Shown here: piece after piece, positions 40,785 through 49,322 of the stretch
Numbering within the stretch: the first letter of the stretch is position 1
How the letters are laid out: each line of letters begins with the position of its first letter
Source: Corynebacterium poyangense
GTDB lineage: Bacteria; Actinomycetota; Actinomycetes; Mycobacteriales; Mycobacteriaceae
Direction: 5' to 3'
NCBI RefSeq assembly: GCF_014522205.1
Contig: NZ_CP046884.1
Coordinates: forward strand, 2,108,001 to 2,172,000
DNA: 64,000 nucleotides
Program-made: the position numbers and the translations under genes
Notes under the pieces: generated by a model
Databases searched by the model: none
Seen by the model: only the letters and a program-made list of their open reading frames with translations
Told to the model about the DNA's origin: nothing

Positions 40785-41832
40785 GTAACCGCAGCGTATT
40801 CTTCAACCAAACCCGCCATGACCGCGATGTTGATTCGGGAATATATTGAGGCGCCATCACCTCAATAGCATCCGGGACAGTTGCTAGGCGGATATGATCC
40901 CACTCTCCCTCAAATTCCCCATCTGCCTGGAAGCGCTGCGGACCCTCACACCGCAACTCCAGCTCCACGATGTCATCAAATTGGATGGTGTGGTCTCGGA
41001 TCAGCTCTTCTAACCAGCGCCGATGCCCAATACCGATCAGGTGAACCATAGCGAGCACCCCTTTAATCCCGCGAAGATCCCTAAGGACAAACATGCTTAG
41101 ACCCCGGTCAAAAGAGTTCCGAGGATTAGTGACTACCGGCAAGGGGCCCAAAAACGTCCACGGATTTGTGTTGGAGGCTAGGCACAACGGGACTTGGTGA
41201 AGCTCCAGTTCCCCGCCTTGGCGGTCTCGAGCCCAGGCTGAAATTGCTGGCGGGCATCGTTGGGCGTCGAACCAGGTGCGCAGTGACACTGCGAGATAGC
41301 GCAAGGGGCTGGCGGAAAAACCTTTAGCTCTGGCGCGCTCGATCCGAGCGATGACATCAGCGTCTATTCCGAACCCGGCGTTGACCGCAAACCAGCGATG
41401 ATTCCATGTCCCTAAACATATAGTTCGGCGAAAATCCCCCTCGATAAGAACTGCCAAGTCTAACGCAGCCGCTACGGGGTCAGCGGGGAAGCCGAGGGCT
41501 CGGGCAAAAACATTCGCTGATCCGGTGGGGATGACCGCCAGAGCGGGGATGTGGCTGGGGTGAAAAGCACTGGTGTTGTCATCGGTGACGGGGCCGAGAA
41601 GCCCATTGATAACTTCATTGAGAGTTCCATCCCCGCCGACCACGATGATGAGCTCATAGTCAGTGCGACGCAAACCTCGCACCATTTGTTCAGCGTGTCC
41701 TGGATAGTGAGTGAAACGCGCACAAAGATGCAACTCCGGAACCTCCCTCAGCCTGGGAATAATTTGCCGAAATAATGCATCGGACTGAGTGGTGGAGTTG
41801 GGGTTGGCGATGAGCAGCACATCCACAACCAC
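40774..41832 (-). CDS. Diacylglycerol kinase-like lipid kinase
   Basis: 352 residues from GTG 41832; GTG 41826 is equally possible and neither has a clear ribosome binding site. Catalytic-domain signature VVGGDGTLNEVINGL (about 65-79), PTGSANVFARALG and, in the C-terminal half, the FNAGFG-like VNAGFGIDADV. The family phosphorylates diacylglycerol or other lipids with ATP. Actinobacterial members have been linked to phosphatidylinositol mannoside metabolism. Exact substrate unknown. Confidence 0.85.
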   Translation of the reverse strand: MVVDVLLIANPNSTTQSDALFRQIIPRLREVPELHLCARFTHYPGHAEQMVRGLRRTDYELIIVVGGDGTLNEVINGLLGPVTDDNTSAFHPSHIPALAVIPTGSANVFARALGFPADPVAAALDLAVLIEGDFRRTICLGTWNHRWFAVNAGFGIDADVIARIERARAKGFSASPLRYLAVSLRTWFDAQRCPPAISAWARDRQGGELELHQVPLCLASNTNPWTFLGPLPVVTNPRNSFDRGLSMFVLRDLRGIKGVLAMVHLIGIGHRRWLEELIRDHTIQFDDIVELELRCEGPQRFQADGEFEGEWDHIRLATVPDAIEVMAPQYIPESTSRSWRVWLKNTLRLLRN

Positions 41833-41918
41833 ACAGATTACCGGTTATCCCAGTGCAGCGTAACTTATTGGAAGGGTTTTGAGTTCCTTGATGCTCGGAG
41901 AGCATTAGGCTGGTGAGC

Positions 41919-42569
41919 ATGGCTGATGAAACTGGACATCCTGAAAACCTTTCTCCCCGTCTCGACGGCAATGAGGCGGTGAATTTAGCGGCTGAGCAAT
42001 CCCAAAAGACTGCGCACCGCAATATCCCGTTGAGCGGGGAAATCCCGCTGCCGGATGACACGGCGAATCTGCGCCAAGGACCTAGTCTCCATGATGGCCT
42101 CTTAGCCTTATTGCCACTGGTGGGAGTATGGCGAGGCGAAGGCCAAGCAGACACCGTCGAAGATGGCGAGTATGCCTTTGGCCAGCAATTAACCTTCGCC
42201 CACGATGGGGAAAACTATCTCACCTATGAATCCCGGGTGTGGCGGATTAACGAATCCGGTGAATCCGCCGGCGCGGTGTCTCGTGAGTGTGGCTTTTGGC
42301 GCATTAATGACAAAGACGAAATAGAGATGATTTGTTGCCACTCCTCCGGAGCGGTAGAGATTTTCTACGGGGATCTGCTTAATGAACGCGCCTGGCAATT
42401 GGAAACCGCGCAAAGCTTAGCAACCGCTACCGGAAGCGTGATGCTGGGTGCCGGTAAGCGACTTTATGGGCTCATGCCTAACAATGACTTGGGGTGGGTG
42501 GAAGAACGCGCGGTTAATGGTGAGCTAAAACCCCGAATGTCCGCCCAACTGAAGCGGGTTGCCGGCTAA
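41919..42569 (+). CDS. Nitrobindin-like heme-binding protein (DUF1794/FABP-like)
   Basis: 216 residues from ATG 41919; GTG 41913 gives 218. A poorly conserved N-terminus of about 65 residues is followed by a ten-strand barrel beginning PLVGVWRGEGQAD, the GxWxGxG hallmark. CCHSSGAVEIFYGDL lies in the middle, where the family carries conserved residues near the heme. The family binds heme through a C-terminal histidine and is proposed to handle nitric oxide or peroxynitrite. I do not see a clear equivalent of that ligand near the C-terminus, so heme binding is uncertain. It overlaps the convergent next gene by four bases. Confidence 0.75.
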   Translation: MADETGHPENLSPRLDGNEAVNLAAEQSQKTAHRNIPLSGEIPLPDDTANLRQGPSLHDGLLALLPLVGVWRGEGQADTVEDGEYAFGQQLTFAHDGENYLTYESRVWRINESGESAGAVSRECGFWRINDKDEIEMICCHSSGAVEIFYGDLLNERAWQLETAQSLATATGSVMLGAGKRLYGLMPNNDLGWVEERAVNGELKPRMSAQLKRVAG

Positions 42570-43513
42570 TGCATGGCCGCCTGGAATAGCTGTCGGAGTT
42601 CATCTAGGTCATGAGGTTCAAGGCAGGTGTCGTCGATTCTTGTGACCGGCACTGCCCCTCGAACAGAACTCAGTAGCCATACAGATCGGGCACTCTTCAG
42701 ATCCGTGACGGTCAGTGGCTTTTCTTTGCACTTCCAGCCCTGACTATGCGCGTAATCAAATAAGGCCGCCTGGGTGGTGCCGGGCAAAATTTCCCCGCCA
42801 CTCGATGGTGTACGCAGTCGCTTACCCTTCTTCTCCATCACCACGGTCGAGGTCGCTCCTTCAAGCACGCTTTCACCATCTGCCCCTAGCCACACCACAT
42901 CATCAAATCCACGGTCCTTGGCATAGCGCAAGGCAGCCATGGCGGCTGCGTAGTTGAGGGTTTTTGCTCCCACCGTCAACCACGGCGCCGGGGATTGAGG
43001 AACTTTGCCCTCAGCGGCGACGTAGACACCCGGGAGCTCGGTGTTAATTGTCCACCCCCGCGGTGTGGTCATAACCGCCACGCCCTGTTCTCGTTGCTGA
43101 ATCATCTCAGCAGGCAGAGAATTAACTCGGATCCAGGCGGTCGGGTTGCCGGTACTCGCTCGGCCTCGGGTGTAGGTCCACACACATTGCGCTTCGCCGC
43201 GGAACCCTTCGGCTGGGGTTTGCCCCTGTTGTCGATACCACTCCATCGCTGCTTCATCGGTGGCCCGATGCCAGTAGTTTAGGTCCGGTTCCGGCAACCC
43301 CAGAAGGGTGGCTGAGGCGAGGAAGCGTCGAGCGTGTCGCTCAATGTTAACTGGTTTGCCGTCTCGGATAAGAAGGGTCTCAAACACTCCGTCTCCCCGG
43401 GTGACGGCAGCATCATCCCAGTACACCATGGGTAAATTGGGGTTATGGAGTCGGGTAGAACCACCAAAGGGCTCCACAATCAAAATGACAGGTTGCACAC
43501 TGCGAGGGGCCAT
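42566..43513 (-). CDS. Class IV aminotransferase, aminodeoxychorismate lyase-like
   Basis: 315 residues. PLP fold type IV: VTRGDGVFETLLIRDGKPVN, the lysine in VGAKTLNYAAAMAALRYAK, and SVLEGATSTVVM. It resembles 4-amino-4-deoxychorismate lyase, which releases p-aminobenzoate for folate. Branched-chain or D-amino-acid transaminases share the fold. A second, shorter lyase-like gene follows pabAB at 53240, so this copy may have another task. Confidence 0.78.
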   Translation of the reverse strand: MAPRSVQPVILIVEPFGGSTRLHNPNLPMVYWDDAAVTRGDGVFETLLIRDGKPVNIERHARRFLASATLLGLPEPDLNYWHRATDEAAMEWYRQQGQTPAEGFRGEAQCVWTYTRGRASTGNPTAWIRVNSLPAEMIQQREQGVAVMTTPRGWTINTELPGVYVAAEGKVPQSPAPWLTVGAKTLNYAAAMAALRYAKDRGFDDVVWLGADGESVLEGATSTVVMEKKGKRLRTPSSGGEILPGTTQAALFDYAHSQGWKCKEKPLTVTDLKSARSVWLLSSVRGAVPVTRIDDTCLEPHDLDELRQLFQAAMH

Positions 43514-43557
43514 ACTTTGAATTATGCCCCCTTTAAGGCGCTACCATCAGTTCTGTG

Positions 43558-44667
43558 ATGACTCAGTACCAATCTCCTTTATTGGAACTGCCCGGCGCTA
43601 CTGAATTTCAGGCCCCACCGGAAGCAACTGTCCACCCAGACGCGTTTGGGGTGGCGTGGCACTACGGGGATCCTCTCGGCGAACAGCGCCTGATTGAGAA
43701 CCACCCCGTGTGGATTGACCGCTCACATCGCCGAGTCTTTCGAATCAGCGGCCCCGACTCTGCAACCTTCTTGAATAATCTGCTGAGTCAAAAATTAGAC
43801 GATGCCCCGGTGGGGTTTTACTCCCCGGCCCTTGATCTCGACATGCAAGGACATATCCAGCACCACCTGGATGTGCTGCGCGCTGCGGATGATTCTACGG
43901 ATCACACCCCTTGCTTCCTGATCCACACCACCGCTGCGCAGGCAGACACTCTTTATGATTTTCTTCATAAGATGATCTTTTGGTCCAAGGTCAGCATCGA
44001 AATGATCGATGCGGGAGTGATAACCCTCATCGGAGAGGACGTCCAAAAGTTGCTCGACGTCCCCAGCCCCGGGATTCTCGGCGCAGCGAGCTATAGCTGG
44101 ACTGCCCACCCCAGGATGGATCTTTTTGTAGCGCGGCATGATCTCCGGCACCTGGCCCAAAATTTAGAGGCCCAGGGAATAACTCGGGCCGGGCTGATGG
44201 CTTTTAGCGCTGAACGGGTACGTGCGCTAGAACCAGAACTATCTGTAGATCTTGATCATCGCAGTATCCCGCACGAAGTCCCCCACTGGATCGGGCGTGG
44301 GATACACCCCGGCGCCGTCCACCTCAATAAAGGCTGCTACCGGGGTCAAGAAACCGTAGCTCGGGTAGAGAATCTGGGCCGTAGTCCACGGGTGGCAGTG
44401 CTCTTACAACTAGATGGTTCCGCCCCTCGTGAACCGCTCCCCGGGATGACCGTTCAGCGAGGCAATCGCACCGTCGGCAGAGTCGGAACCATCGTCCACG
44501 ACTGCGATTTCGGCCCCATTGCTTTCGCCTTGATTAAACGCTCAGCACTGGGCACCAGCGATCTTCATATCGGAGATACCGCCGTAGCCGTCGACCCCAC
44601 CTCCCTGCCCCAGGACGAAGGTCCTCGCGCCGGTCGAGCTGCAGTTGATAGACTTCGCGGACTCTAG
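43558..44667 (+). CDS. ygfZ: YgfZ/GcvT-like folate-binding protein
   Basis: 369 residues from ATG 43558; a GTG lies directly before it. GcvT-like fold with RVFRISGPDSATFLNNLLSQ near the N-terminus and the family signature KGCYRGQETVARVENLG (about 260-276), whose Cys is essential in E. coli YgfZ. It assists assembly or repair of iron-sulfur enzymes with tetrahydrofolate. A C-run/G-run hairpin (about 44675-44690) follows the stop. Confidence 0.9.
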   Translation: MTQYQSPLLELPGATEFQAPPEATVHPDAFGVAWHYGDPLGEQRLIENHPVWIDRSHRRVFRISGPDSATFLNNLLSQKLDDAPVGFYSPALDLDMQGHIQHHLDVLRAADDSTDHTPCFLIHTTAAQADTLYDFLHKMIFWSKVSIEMIDAGVITLIGEDVQKLLDVPSPGILGAASYSWTAHPRMDLFVARHDLRHLAQNLEAQGITRAGLMAFSAERVRALEPELSVDLDHRSIPHEVPHWIGRGIHPGAVHLNKGCYRGQETVARVENLGRSPRVAVLLQLDGSAPREPLPGMTVQRGNRTVGRVGTIVHDCDFGPIAFALIKRSALGTSDLHIGDTAVAVDPTSLPQDEGPRAGRAAVDRLRGL

Positions 44668-44893
44668 CCTCTCCCCCTTTCAGGGGGTGGTCACTCCAGC
44701 GTTCATCTGAAGAGTTTTTTCACCCATCTTGGCCGACAACCACGCCCTCACGCTGCACGGTGAGCGTCAATTTTGGTTCTCCATCGACCCCTGCTACCTG
44801 GTGCGACTCGCCGTGAGGTCACCCGGTTCGGAAATTTTCACTAAGAACCGCTATCCTGACTACAGGAAAAAAAGAGATAAGTAGCACGTTGAT

Positions 44894-44925
44894 GGGGCAT
44901 CCGAATTCCCTGGATCGCCCCTTTT
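44894..44925 (+). promoter_or_regulatory. Hairpin plus T-run in the leader of the DUF3073 gene
   Basis: GGGGC-ATCC pairs with GGAT-C-GCCCC (one bulge), followed by TTTT, 23 bases before the next ATG. This is a terminator-like structure inside a leader. It may be an attenuator, or the 3' end of a small RNA transcribed from the 44700-44890 region. Confidence 0.45.
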
Positions 44926-44947
44926 CGAACCCGAGGGGGTCAATGCC

Positions 44948-45160
44948 ATGGGGCGCGGACGCGCGAAGGCAAAGCAGACCAAGGTCGCTCGTCGATTGAA
45001 GTACCACTCTCCTGAGATGGATCTGGACTCTCTTCAACGGGAGCTCGCAGCTCAGGCCCCTCATCATGATGAGAAGGCCGATGAGTATGAAGATGACCTT
45101 TACTCAAAATATGCTGATTGGGCCGAAGACGAAGACGAGGATGACGGCTACCGCCGTTGA
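44948..45160 (+). CDS. DUF3073 small acidic protein
   Basis: 70 residues. A basic N-terminus MGRGRAKAKQTKVARRLKYH is followed by SPEMDLDSLQREL and a very acidic tail (AEDEDEDDGYRR). The start MGRGRAKAKQTKVARRLK is the hallmark of DUF3073, a family conserved in actinobacteria. GAGGGGG precedes the ATG. Function unknown; the charge pattern suggests RNA or ribosome contact, which is speculation. It is convergent with purM across a terminator. Confidence 0.88.
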   Translation: MGRGRAKAKQTKVARRLKYHSPEMDLDSLQRELAAQAPHHDEKADEYEDDLYSKYADWAEDEDEDDGYRR

Positions 45161-45184
45161 CCTACCGGCTTAAGCCATTGTTGA

Positions 45185-45232
45185 CCCCGCACTTCCGAGG
45201 ATTCACCAAGATCATCGGGCGCGGGGCCTTTC
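45185..45232 (+). terminator. Terminator between DUF3073 and purM
   Basis: CCCCGC (45185-45190) and GCGGGG (45221-45226) close a long stem with a large internal part, followed by CTTTCCT. It sits between convergent genes. Confidence 0.55.
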
Positions 45233-45238
45233 CTGTGC

Positions 45239-46315
45239 CTAGAATCCCGGATGGATGCCTTTCATGACAACTTTGTCTTCTTTCTCGTCGGCGGCCGTCC
45301 GCACGGAACCGACCTCCCACGCCTCTACGTGGCGAGCCGCTAACATGGCTAAGGCTCGATCACGATCATGAGGTGAGACTACCGCTAACATCCCCACACC
45401 CATATTGAATGTCTTTTCCATCTCAGCGAGGGCTACTGTGCCTAGCTTCTGGATGGTGCGGAAAATCTGGCCCGGAGTCCACGTCCCTCGGTTAATATCT
45501 GCCACCAGGCCTTCTGGGATGACCCTGCTCAGATTGCCGGCTAATCCACCGCCAGTGACGTGGCAAAAAGTCCGAACTTCGCATTCGGCTGCTAGAGCTA
45601 AACAGTCCTTGGTATAAATCTTGGTAGGTTCAAGGAGTTCTTCTCCTAGGGTTCGCTCAAACTCCTCCATGTAGGCGTCGAGCGCTAAACCGGCGCGCTC
45701 TAAGAGCACATGGCGGGCCAAAGAATAACCATTAGAGTGCAAACCAGAACTCTTCATGGCAATAATGATGTCCCCGGCGCGCACCCGCTCTGGACCGAGA
45801 ACTTCATCAGCTTCAACCACCCCCACGGCAGTGGCTGAGACATCGTAGTGGGTTTCCTCCATCACTCCAGGGTGCTCGGCGGTTTCGCCACCAAGCAAGG
45901 CGCATCCGGCTTGTACACAGCCTTCGGCGATGCCGGAAACTATGTCGGCTACATGCTCCGGGATGACTTTGCCAATCGCAATATAGTCTTGCAGGAAGAG
46001 CGGTTCCGCTCCGCAGACCACGAGATCGTCGACGCACATGGCCACCAAATCAATACCGATGGTGTCATGTTTATCCATGGCTTGAGCCACGGCTAATTTC
46101 GTTCCTACCCCATCAGATCCAGCCGCCAACAGCGGTTCCCGATATTTCCCCAGCGCAAAGAGCCCGGCAAAGCCACCTAGCCCACCGCGCACCTCGGGGC
46201 GGGTTGCTCGCTGAGCGTGCGGAGAAATTAATTCCACAGCACGGTCGCCGGCTTCAATATCCACACCGGCGACGGCATAAGAAGCGCCCTCGGCGGTCGG
46301 GTTGTTCTCAGTCAT
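45239..46315 (-). CDS. purM: Phosphoribosylformylglycinamidine cyclo-ligase
   Basis: 358 residues. AIR synthetase of purine synthesis: SYAVAGVDIEAGDRAVELI start, GGFAGLF, GSDGVGTKL, ALLGGETAEHPG and CHVTGGGLAGNLSRVIPEG. It lies 17 bases downstream of purF and is cotranscribed with it. Confidence 0.97.
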   Translation of the reverse strand: MTENNPTAEGASYAVAGVDIEAGDRAVELISPHAQRATRPEVRGGLGGFAGLFALGKYREPLLAAGSDGVGTKLAVAQAMDKHDTIGIDLVAMCVDDLVVCGAEPLFLQDYIAIGKVIPEHVADIVSGIAEGCVQAGCALLGGETAEHPGVMEETHYDVSATAVGVVEADEVLGPERVRAGDIIIAMKSSGLHSNGYSLARHVLLERAGLALDAYMEEFERTLGEELLEPTKIYTKDCLALAAECEVRTFCHVTGGGLAGNLSRVIPEGLVADINRGTWTPGQIFRTIQKLGTVALAEMEKTFNMGVGMLAVVSPHDRDRALAMLAARHVEAWEVGSVRTAADEKEDKVVMKGIHPGF

Positions 46316-46332
46316 GGTGTTTATCTAATCCC

Positions 46333-47886
46333 TTAATTATTCTGGTCACGGTCGATGGTAGCGGTGCCGGCTGCCCGGCCAGATTGAAGCCGAAGCACAA
46401 GTTCCGCGTTGGAGTTTCCTTCGGGAACGCCAATGGGATAGTGCCCGTCAAAACACGCCACGCACAGCTCTTCACGCTTCTGGCAGGTGGCCTGAACCAT
46501 CTCCTCAATCGAGACAAACCCCAGACTATCCGCCCCGATAGCCCGACACACAGCCTCCACCATTTTTTCTTCGCTACGAATATCCCCAGCGTTGGCAATA
46601 AGCTCCCCGGGACTAGCAAAATCTATGCCATAGAAGCACGGCCATTTCACCGGTGGTGAAGCAATCCGCACGTGAACTTCCTTAGCGCCGGCCTCCCGCA
46701 GCATCCGGATCAACGCGCGTTGGGTGTTGCCGCGCACAATGGAGTCATCGACCACGACGAGTCTTTTGCCGTCGATAACTTCTTTCAATGGGTTGAGTTT
46801 CAGCCTGATCCCTAGCTGCCTGAGGGTCTGAGAAGGCTGAATAAAGGTTCGCCCCACATAGGCGTTTTTCACTAACCCTTGTCCGAACGGAATGCCGGAT
46901 TCTTGCGCGTAGCCTACCGCTGCCGGTGTGCCCGACTCCGGTACGGGGATGACTAAATCCCCATCGGCTGGGTACTCCCTGGCCAGGCGTCGCCCAATAT
47001 CGAGGCGGGTGGCGTTGACCGCTCGCCCACGGATGACGGAGTCTGGACGAGCCAGATAAACATACTCAAATACACAGCCTTTGTGCTGAGTATCGGCAAA
47101 GCGCTCGGAGTAGACGCCGCCAGCGTCAATGGCTACTAGTTCTCCGGGTTCGATCTCTCTCACGAAGCTGGCCCCCACAATGTCTAGGGCGCATGTTTCG
47201 GAAGCAATAACCCAGCCACGTTCTAGCCGCCCTAGGCAAAGGGGACGAATCCCCCACGGGTCCCGCGCGGCGTAGAGGGTAGAACCATCAGTGAAGGTGA
47301 GACAAAACGCACCTTTAATGCGCGGCAGCAATTGCCGGGCAGAATCCAAAAGGGAAACATCGGCGGTGATTTTTTCCGCCAACAAGGCAGACATCACCGC
47401 GGTGTCAGAACTTGCTGCTTTGCCGTCAATGAGGCCACGCTCCACCGCCTCATCATGAAGTTGCTGGTAGTTCACTAGGTTTCCGTTGTGCCCTAAGGCG
47501 ACGTCGCCCCCCTCCGGGGTGCTACGAAACATGGGCTGCACGTTTTCCCAGTGGGTTCCTCCTGCCGTGGAGTACCGGGTGTGCCCTATGGCTACGTCCC
47601 CTTGGAGGGCACTGAGAGCAGATTCTTCAAAGATCTGAGACACCAATCCCATATCTTTAAAAACTACGATGCTGTCGCCGTCACCCACTGCTATTCCGGC
47701 GGCTTCTTGGCCGCGGTGTTGCAGCGCAAATAACCCAAAGTATGTGAGTTTGGCGACGTCTTCCCCTGGCGCCCAAACTCCAAAAACACCACATTCTTCG
47801 CGGGGTTCTGGCTCCCCCTGATCATCTAAGCCGTTGATCGGGGTGGGGCGCATGTCCTTAGTTTTCTGGCGGTCATCAGATACCAC
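46333..47886 (-). CDS. purF: Amidophosphoribosyltransferase
   Basis: 517 residues from GTG 47886; ATG 47853 is a shorter option. First committed step of purine synthesis. A propeptide precedes EECGVFGVWAPG, with the catalytic Cys (residue 32 in this numbering) exposed after processing. Glutaminase region with LQHRGQEAAGIA, phosphoribosyltransferase domain with the PRPP loop VVVDDSIVRGNT, and late cysteines (CVACFDGHYP) of the type that can bind an iron-sulfur cluster in the Bacillus-like enzymes. First gene before purM. Confidence 0.97.
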   Translation of the reverse strand: MVSDDRQKTKDMRPTPINGLDDQGEPEPREECGVFGVWAPGEDVAKLTYFGLFALQHRGQEAAGIAVGDGDSIVVFKDMGLVSQIFEESALSALQGDVAIGHTRYSTAGGTHWENVQPMFRSTPEGGDVALGHNGNLVNYQQLHDEAVERGLIDGKAASSDTAVMSALLAEKITADVSLLDSARQLLPRIKGAFCLTFTDGSTLYAARDPWGIRPLCLGRLERGWVIASETCALDIVGASFVREIEPGELVAIDAGGVYSERFADTQHKGCVFEYVYLARPDSVIRGRAVNATRLDIGRRLAREYPADGDLVIPVPESGTPAAVGYAQESGIPFGQGLVKNAYVGRTFIQPSQTLRQLGIRLKLNPLKEVIDGKRLVVVDDSIVRGNTQRALIRMLREAGAKEVHVRIASPPVKWPCFYGIDFASPGELIANAGDIRSEEKMVEAVCRAIGADSLGFVSIEEMVQATCQKREELCVACFDGHYPIGVPEGNSNAELVLRLQSGRAAGTATIDRDQNN

Positions 47887-47917
47887 GGGGCCTGAGTCTA
47901 CCCTTCTTCAGTGCTGC

Positions 47918-48292
47918 TTATCGAATAAGCGGCAACCAGTGTGCAACTTCTCCGGCGCGGGAGCCGCTGCTATCTACCCCGGGAGAGTGGTGAAAATCCT
48001 CAATTCCGCAGGCTAAGCGAAGCCAGGTGCGGGGATCGCATTCCACCACATTAGGAGGGGTGCCTCGGGTATGGCGTGGGCCTTCAATGCACTGTACTGC
48101 CACAAATGGGGGGACCCGGACTTCTACGCAATGACCGGGAGCGCGTTCAGCGAGCAACCGCGCGGTCCCGCGCACCGCACGCGCTATCGCAGCTCGCGGT
48201 GGTTTTTCTACCTGGTTACTACGGTCTTCCACCCACGCGCGGACTTCCTCTACCTCCGCGCGCAGACGCGCAGCGTCGATTCTTTTCACCAT
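47918..48292 (-). CDS. Sterol carrier (SCP-2)-like family protein
   Basis: 124 residues: VKRIDAARLRAEVEEVRAWV, then AVRGTARLLAERAPGHCVEVRVPPFVAVQCIEGPRHTRGTPPNVVECDPRTWLRLACG. This is the actinobacterial sterol-carrier family protein found beside purF. The C-terminal part is the SCP-2-like sheet with PPNVVE.D..TWL. Role unknown. The opposite strand is open here but only as a shadow of this gene. Confidence 0.8.
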   Translation of the reverse strand: MVKRIDAARLRAEVEEVRAWVEDRSNQVEKPPRAAIARAVRGTARLLAERAPGHCVEVRVPPFVAVQCIEGPRHTRGTPPNVVECDPRTWLRLACGIEDFHHSPGVDSSGSRAGEVAHWLPLIR

Positions 48293-48319
48293 GAGGCTAG
48301 CTTAGATAGATTTAGTGCC

Positions 48320-49309
48320 ATGACTTCCGAGAAATCCCCCCAACTCATTTTGCGTTTCATGGCTGCCCCGACCGACGTCATTATGGCGGGCAGTCATGGT
48401 GTCTCTGGTGGCCGGGTTCTAGAGTGGATTGACAAAGCAGCCTATGCTTGCGCCACCCAATGGTCCGGGACATATTGCGTTACTGCGTACGTGGGGCATA
48501 TTCACTTCACCCGGCCTATTCCGAGCGGCCATATGGTGGAGGTGCGGTCTCGGATCGCCATGACCGGGCGTTCTTCTATGCATATTGTCAATGAAGTGTT
48601 TTCCGCTGATCCCCGGCAGGGCATTTTCACTCGGGCGTGTGATTGTCTCGTGATTTTCGTCGCTAAAAACACTGAGACTGGGAAATCTCAGCCAGTGCCT
48701 AGTTTCCAGCCACGCAATGTTGCGGAGGAAGAGGCCCACGCTGCTGCGTTATCTCGGATTGAGCTGCGCAAAGCCATTGAAGCGGAGATGGAAAAGCAAA
48801 CCTATGATGGCGAGTCTGAAGCTCCTCGGCTCATTCACCGCTTCCTCGCTAAGCCCACCGATGTTAACTGGGGCGGCAATGTTCACGGTGGTACTGCAAT
48901 GGAATGGATTGATCAAGCCGGGGCAGCCTGCACCATGGAGTGGTCCGGGGAACACACGGTGGCAGTCTACGCCGGGGGAATTCGGTTCTACCGGCCTATT
49001 TCCATTGGGGATTTAATTGAGGTTGACGCTCGCCTCATGCGTACTGATGCTCGTTCCATGCAGATGAGTGTGCATGTGCGCTCTGGTAGCCCCCGTGGTG
49101 GCCGGGAGCATCTACAACAAGCCATCCACGCCACCGTTACCTATATTGCCATTGACCCCGACGGCAACCCCTTGCCGGCGCGTCAATTCCACCCCCATAC
49201 CGAAGAAGATCAGCGGCTGGCAGAGCACGCAACGGTTTTGCGTAATTTACGCGCCGAGTACTCGCCGAAACCACTGATCACCTTGTCTTCTCCCCGGCAT
49301 ATTGATTAA
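48320..49309 (+). CDS. Acyl-CoA thioesterase, double hotdog
   Basis: 329 residues from ATG 48320 (MTSEKSPQLIL); the upstream extension to 48071 is antisense to the sterol-carrier gene. Two YciA/BFIT-type hotdog domains (about 5-130 and 165-300): HGVSGGRVLEWIDKAAYACA in the first and NVHGGTAMEWIDQAGAACTM in the second, each with a conserved Asp in WID. It hydrolyses acyl-CoA to free acid. Both halves keep the core residues. Confidence 0.88.
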   Translation: MTSEKSPQLILRFMAAPTDVIMAGSHGVSGGRVLEWIDKAAYACATQWSGTYCVTAYVGHIHFTRPIPSGHMVEVRSRIAMTGRSSMHIVNEVFSADPRQGIFTRACDCLVIFVAKNTETGKSQPVPSFQPRNVAEEEAHAAALSRIELRKAIEAEMEKQTYDGESEAPRLIHRFLAKPTDVNWGGNVHGGTAMEWIDQAGAACTMEWSGEHTVAVYAGGIRFYRPISIGDLIEVDARLMRTDARSMQMSVHVRSGSPRGGREHLQQAIHATVTYIAIDPDGNPLPARQFHPHTEEDQRLAEHATVLRNLRAEYSPKPLITLSSPRHID

Positions 49310-49322
49310 ACCGGGGAGGATA

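Noticed and set aside
48071..48319. N-terminal extension of the thioesterase
   Set aside because: Antisense to the sterol-carrier-like gene; the protein family starts at the ATG at 48320.
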